This document shows positions 62,160 to 64,000 of a DNA stretch of 64,000 nucleotides, one piece after another. Each line of letters starts with the position of its first letter. The first letter of the stretch is position 1. Under the pieces are notes generated by a model. That model ran no database searches. It was not told where the DNA came from and saw only the letters and a list, made by a program, of their open reading frames with translations. The stretch is taken from NCBI GenBank assembly GCA_034509925.1, contig CM067527.1:4034001-4098000 (forward strand), read 5' to 3'. Origin of the DNA: Hirudinaria manillensis (Eukaryota; Annelida; Clitellata; Hirudinida; Hirudinidae). The translations under genes were made by a program, and so were the position numbers.

Positions 62160-63596
62160 CGCGGATCAACCATAGCCACAACTATTAAATAAAGAACTAT
62201 TCGTATAAAATATTTATTTACAAAATCGTTCATTCATCAACATTTAATTTTCACTTTCGACTTCCAGCTCCTCTATTTTTGGAATTCCAATTTGCTAAAC
62301 CCATTCTCAAAATCTTGGATGGTGGAGGTTGATGTGTTTGGATTCTTCTTCACTTCACCTGATTAAGATAAGTAGCACATGGTTCAATGCTGTAAAATGT
62401 ATGATATTAAAGCCATTTGACTAACCAAATGTTATATCTAGGTTGTAGCTTCCATTGATACATAAAAGCAGAAATCTTAATAAAAAATTATTAAACAAAT
62501 ACTAAAATGTTACCCTTACACTAACCAAATGAGATTTTATAGCAGCGTCCTATAAAAGGTCCTCGAAGACTAAAAATGCAGTCATTTCAAACTGGGAGAT
62601 GCACTCATTCTGGAAAATCTGCATTTTCAATCACATTGCCTTTCTCAAGGATTTTGAATCTTCATGAACACCAAGTTATTCATTTTTCTCAGACTTTCAA
62701 GAATTGAAATAATCTCCTTAACAAACTTTTTCCAAATCTGTTTTAGCAATATATCAATAATGAATATGAATTTGTTCAATAACATTACAATGTTATTTAA
62801 CTCACTTTTTGTCAATGGTTAATGCAATCTTTTGAAATGTGAGAACGTTGTTTCATATATCTTCAAGAACAATTGACCTTCCTAAACTCTTAACGATTTG
62901 AGCAAGAGATTTATTTGGCTTTTTAACTAATTTTTAAGCTGGTACAGAAAAGTTTCAAATTTAGAAGATGGCATAGACCACGTTTCTTCATCAAACTGAT
63001 GAGATAACTCTTCGGTAATCCCGATCGATAATCCCCCCTATTTTCGCTCAAAACATCGGAGCAAACATAGCTCCACCTCTCGTGCATATTATTAATAAAT
63101 ATAGCTAATTTGTTAAATAAATTGAATGATATGTTTTAAGAAAAACATATGTATAATATTTTAAAAAATACGTTAAATATTTTAAAAATACTCAATCAAA
63201 CAAAACCCTAACCGTTTTTCATTTAAAAGGCAATTAATCTTCGTTGTTTCCACCAACGATTTAATAATGATAATATAAATAAGGTGGGCTTATCGATCGG
63301 GAATACCAACAAAAGTAACAGTCTTGAATTAATCCATTATTTTAGATACTCGCTTCGCTAATTTAAGCCCTTGGGACCGTGTTGACCAAAAATACACTCA
63401 TACTGAAGAGGTGATGCAAAGACTCTGGCCTTATAATACCGGCGCCTCATCACGCTCCGCCCATTTTACACCTTTATGAAAATTGGCGCTAAATATATTT
63501 AATTATAGCTCCAAACGTTATTTAGTGAGCACATAAACTTTAAATAACATCGTCTGCACTAACGACTTATTTAGCATGAATTTTCAATCTAAATAA
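62160..63596. other. AT-rich region without a supported gene
   Basis: One minus-strand segment (about 62354-62270) has an acceptor-like ATCAG followed by an open frame of 28 codons (EVKKNPNTSTSTIQDFENG) to a stop. It could be a last exon but is unsupported. Nothing else was recognised. Confidence 0.35.
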
Positions 63597-63893
63597 TGTA
63601 ATAACCCGGGGTCCTCAAACTAATTATAGAAGGGCAGGTTTATTGAAAGTTGTCAGATGGCTTGGAAGATGTAAAATGCTTAATTGATTAAGTCTTGAAA
63701 TCTGCTGTTTCTATTACTCTCGCTCTACTTTCCGATATAAATCCATTTGTCAAAGGTACATAACCAAAGAGTCTGAATAGCACCAATTTAATTCTCAAAT
63801 TATATTGCCACTAAATTTAATTAATTATTAAAATAATTAATCGGCAATATAATTTTAAATATTATTCAATTTATTGGATCTAGGGATCCAACA
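63597..63893 (-). mobile_element. 3' LTR of an LTR retrotransposon (element continues beyond the window)
   Basis: On the minus strand the block begins TGTTGGATCC and ends GGGTTATTACA (TG...CA termini), 297 bp. Just upstream of it on that strand is a purine run TAAGGAGGGGGCAG (63894-63907 complement), the expected polypurine tract. This fits the 3' end of a Ty3/gypsy-type element whose body lies to the right. The second LTR is outside the window, so the call is from termini and tract only. Confidence 0.65.
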
Positions 63894-64000
63894 CTGCCCC
63901 CTCCTTAAATCTGTTCGTCCCGAACAGTCATCTATTCCCATTTTCATTTTTACTCTCGGAATAGGATCCGATCTTCCAACAATCTCATGGCTGCAAATCC
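63894..64000 (-). mobile_element. Internal 3' end of the LTR retrotransposon
   Basis: Polypurine tract and preceding sequence of the element whose LTR is at 63597-63893. It is only 107 bp long, too short to identify an encoded domain. Confidence 0.5.

Overview
The window is AT-rich nuclear DNA from an invertebrate animal. The genes are metazoan (FOXK, a C1-containing RGS-RhoGEF, ZNF622/REI1, a type I DNAJA, histone H4). Introns are short GT-AG introns, microsatellites are dense, and there is a TTAGGG-type interstitial telomeric tract. I cannot name the species. Exon models were built by hand from splice signals and reading phase.

Layout. 1-9.4 kb: AT-rich DNA with AAT, ATC/GAT and TTATA microsatellites, a (TTAGGG)n tract and two similar candidate transmembrane exons. 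9.4-11.3 kb: a decayed Ty3/gypsy integrase region with an intact histone H4 reading frame lodged inside it. 11.9-34.4 kb, minus strand: a phase-compatible exon chain that begins with coiled-coil modules and ends in a DCP2-like Nudix domain. One coding exon of this chain is split by about 16 kb of retrotransposon (14.8-31.0 kb).

The insert is a head-to-tail array of a restriction-like-endonuclease (R2/Hero-type) non-LTR retrotransposon. It holds three full 3,972-bp units, a 5'-truncated frameshifted unit and a scrambled inverted left end, all flanked by a 24-bp target-site duplication. Each full unit carries a 1,215-codon ORF whose open frame starts in the 3' tail of the unit before it.

36.5-39.4 kb (minus): FOXK-type transcription factor (FHA plus forkhead). 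40.9-43.2 kb (plus): ZNF622/REI1 ribosome biogenesis factor. 44.4-46.0 kb (minus): DNAJA-type HSP40 with a CaaX end. 46-49 kb: no gene seen. 49.0-61.4 kb (minus): a 27-exon RhoGEF (RGS-like, C1, DH, PH) related to ARHGEF1/11/12 and Drosophila RhoGEF2, with an R4-type LINE remnant and a CR1/L2-like LINE 3' end in its introns. 62-64 kb: a GC-rich foldback island and, at the edge, the 3' LTR of an LTR retrotransposon running off the window.

The host genes are unrelated housekeeping and signalling genes with no sign of a shared pathway. The most unusual parts are the retrotransposon array and the exon it splits, the coiled-coil/Nudix gene, and the H4 frame inside gypsy integrase.
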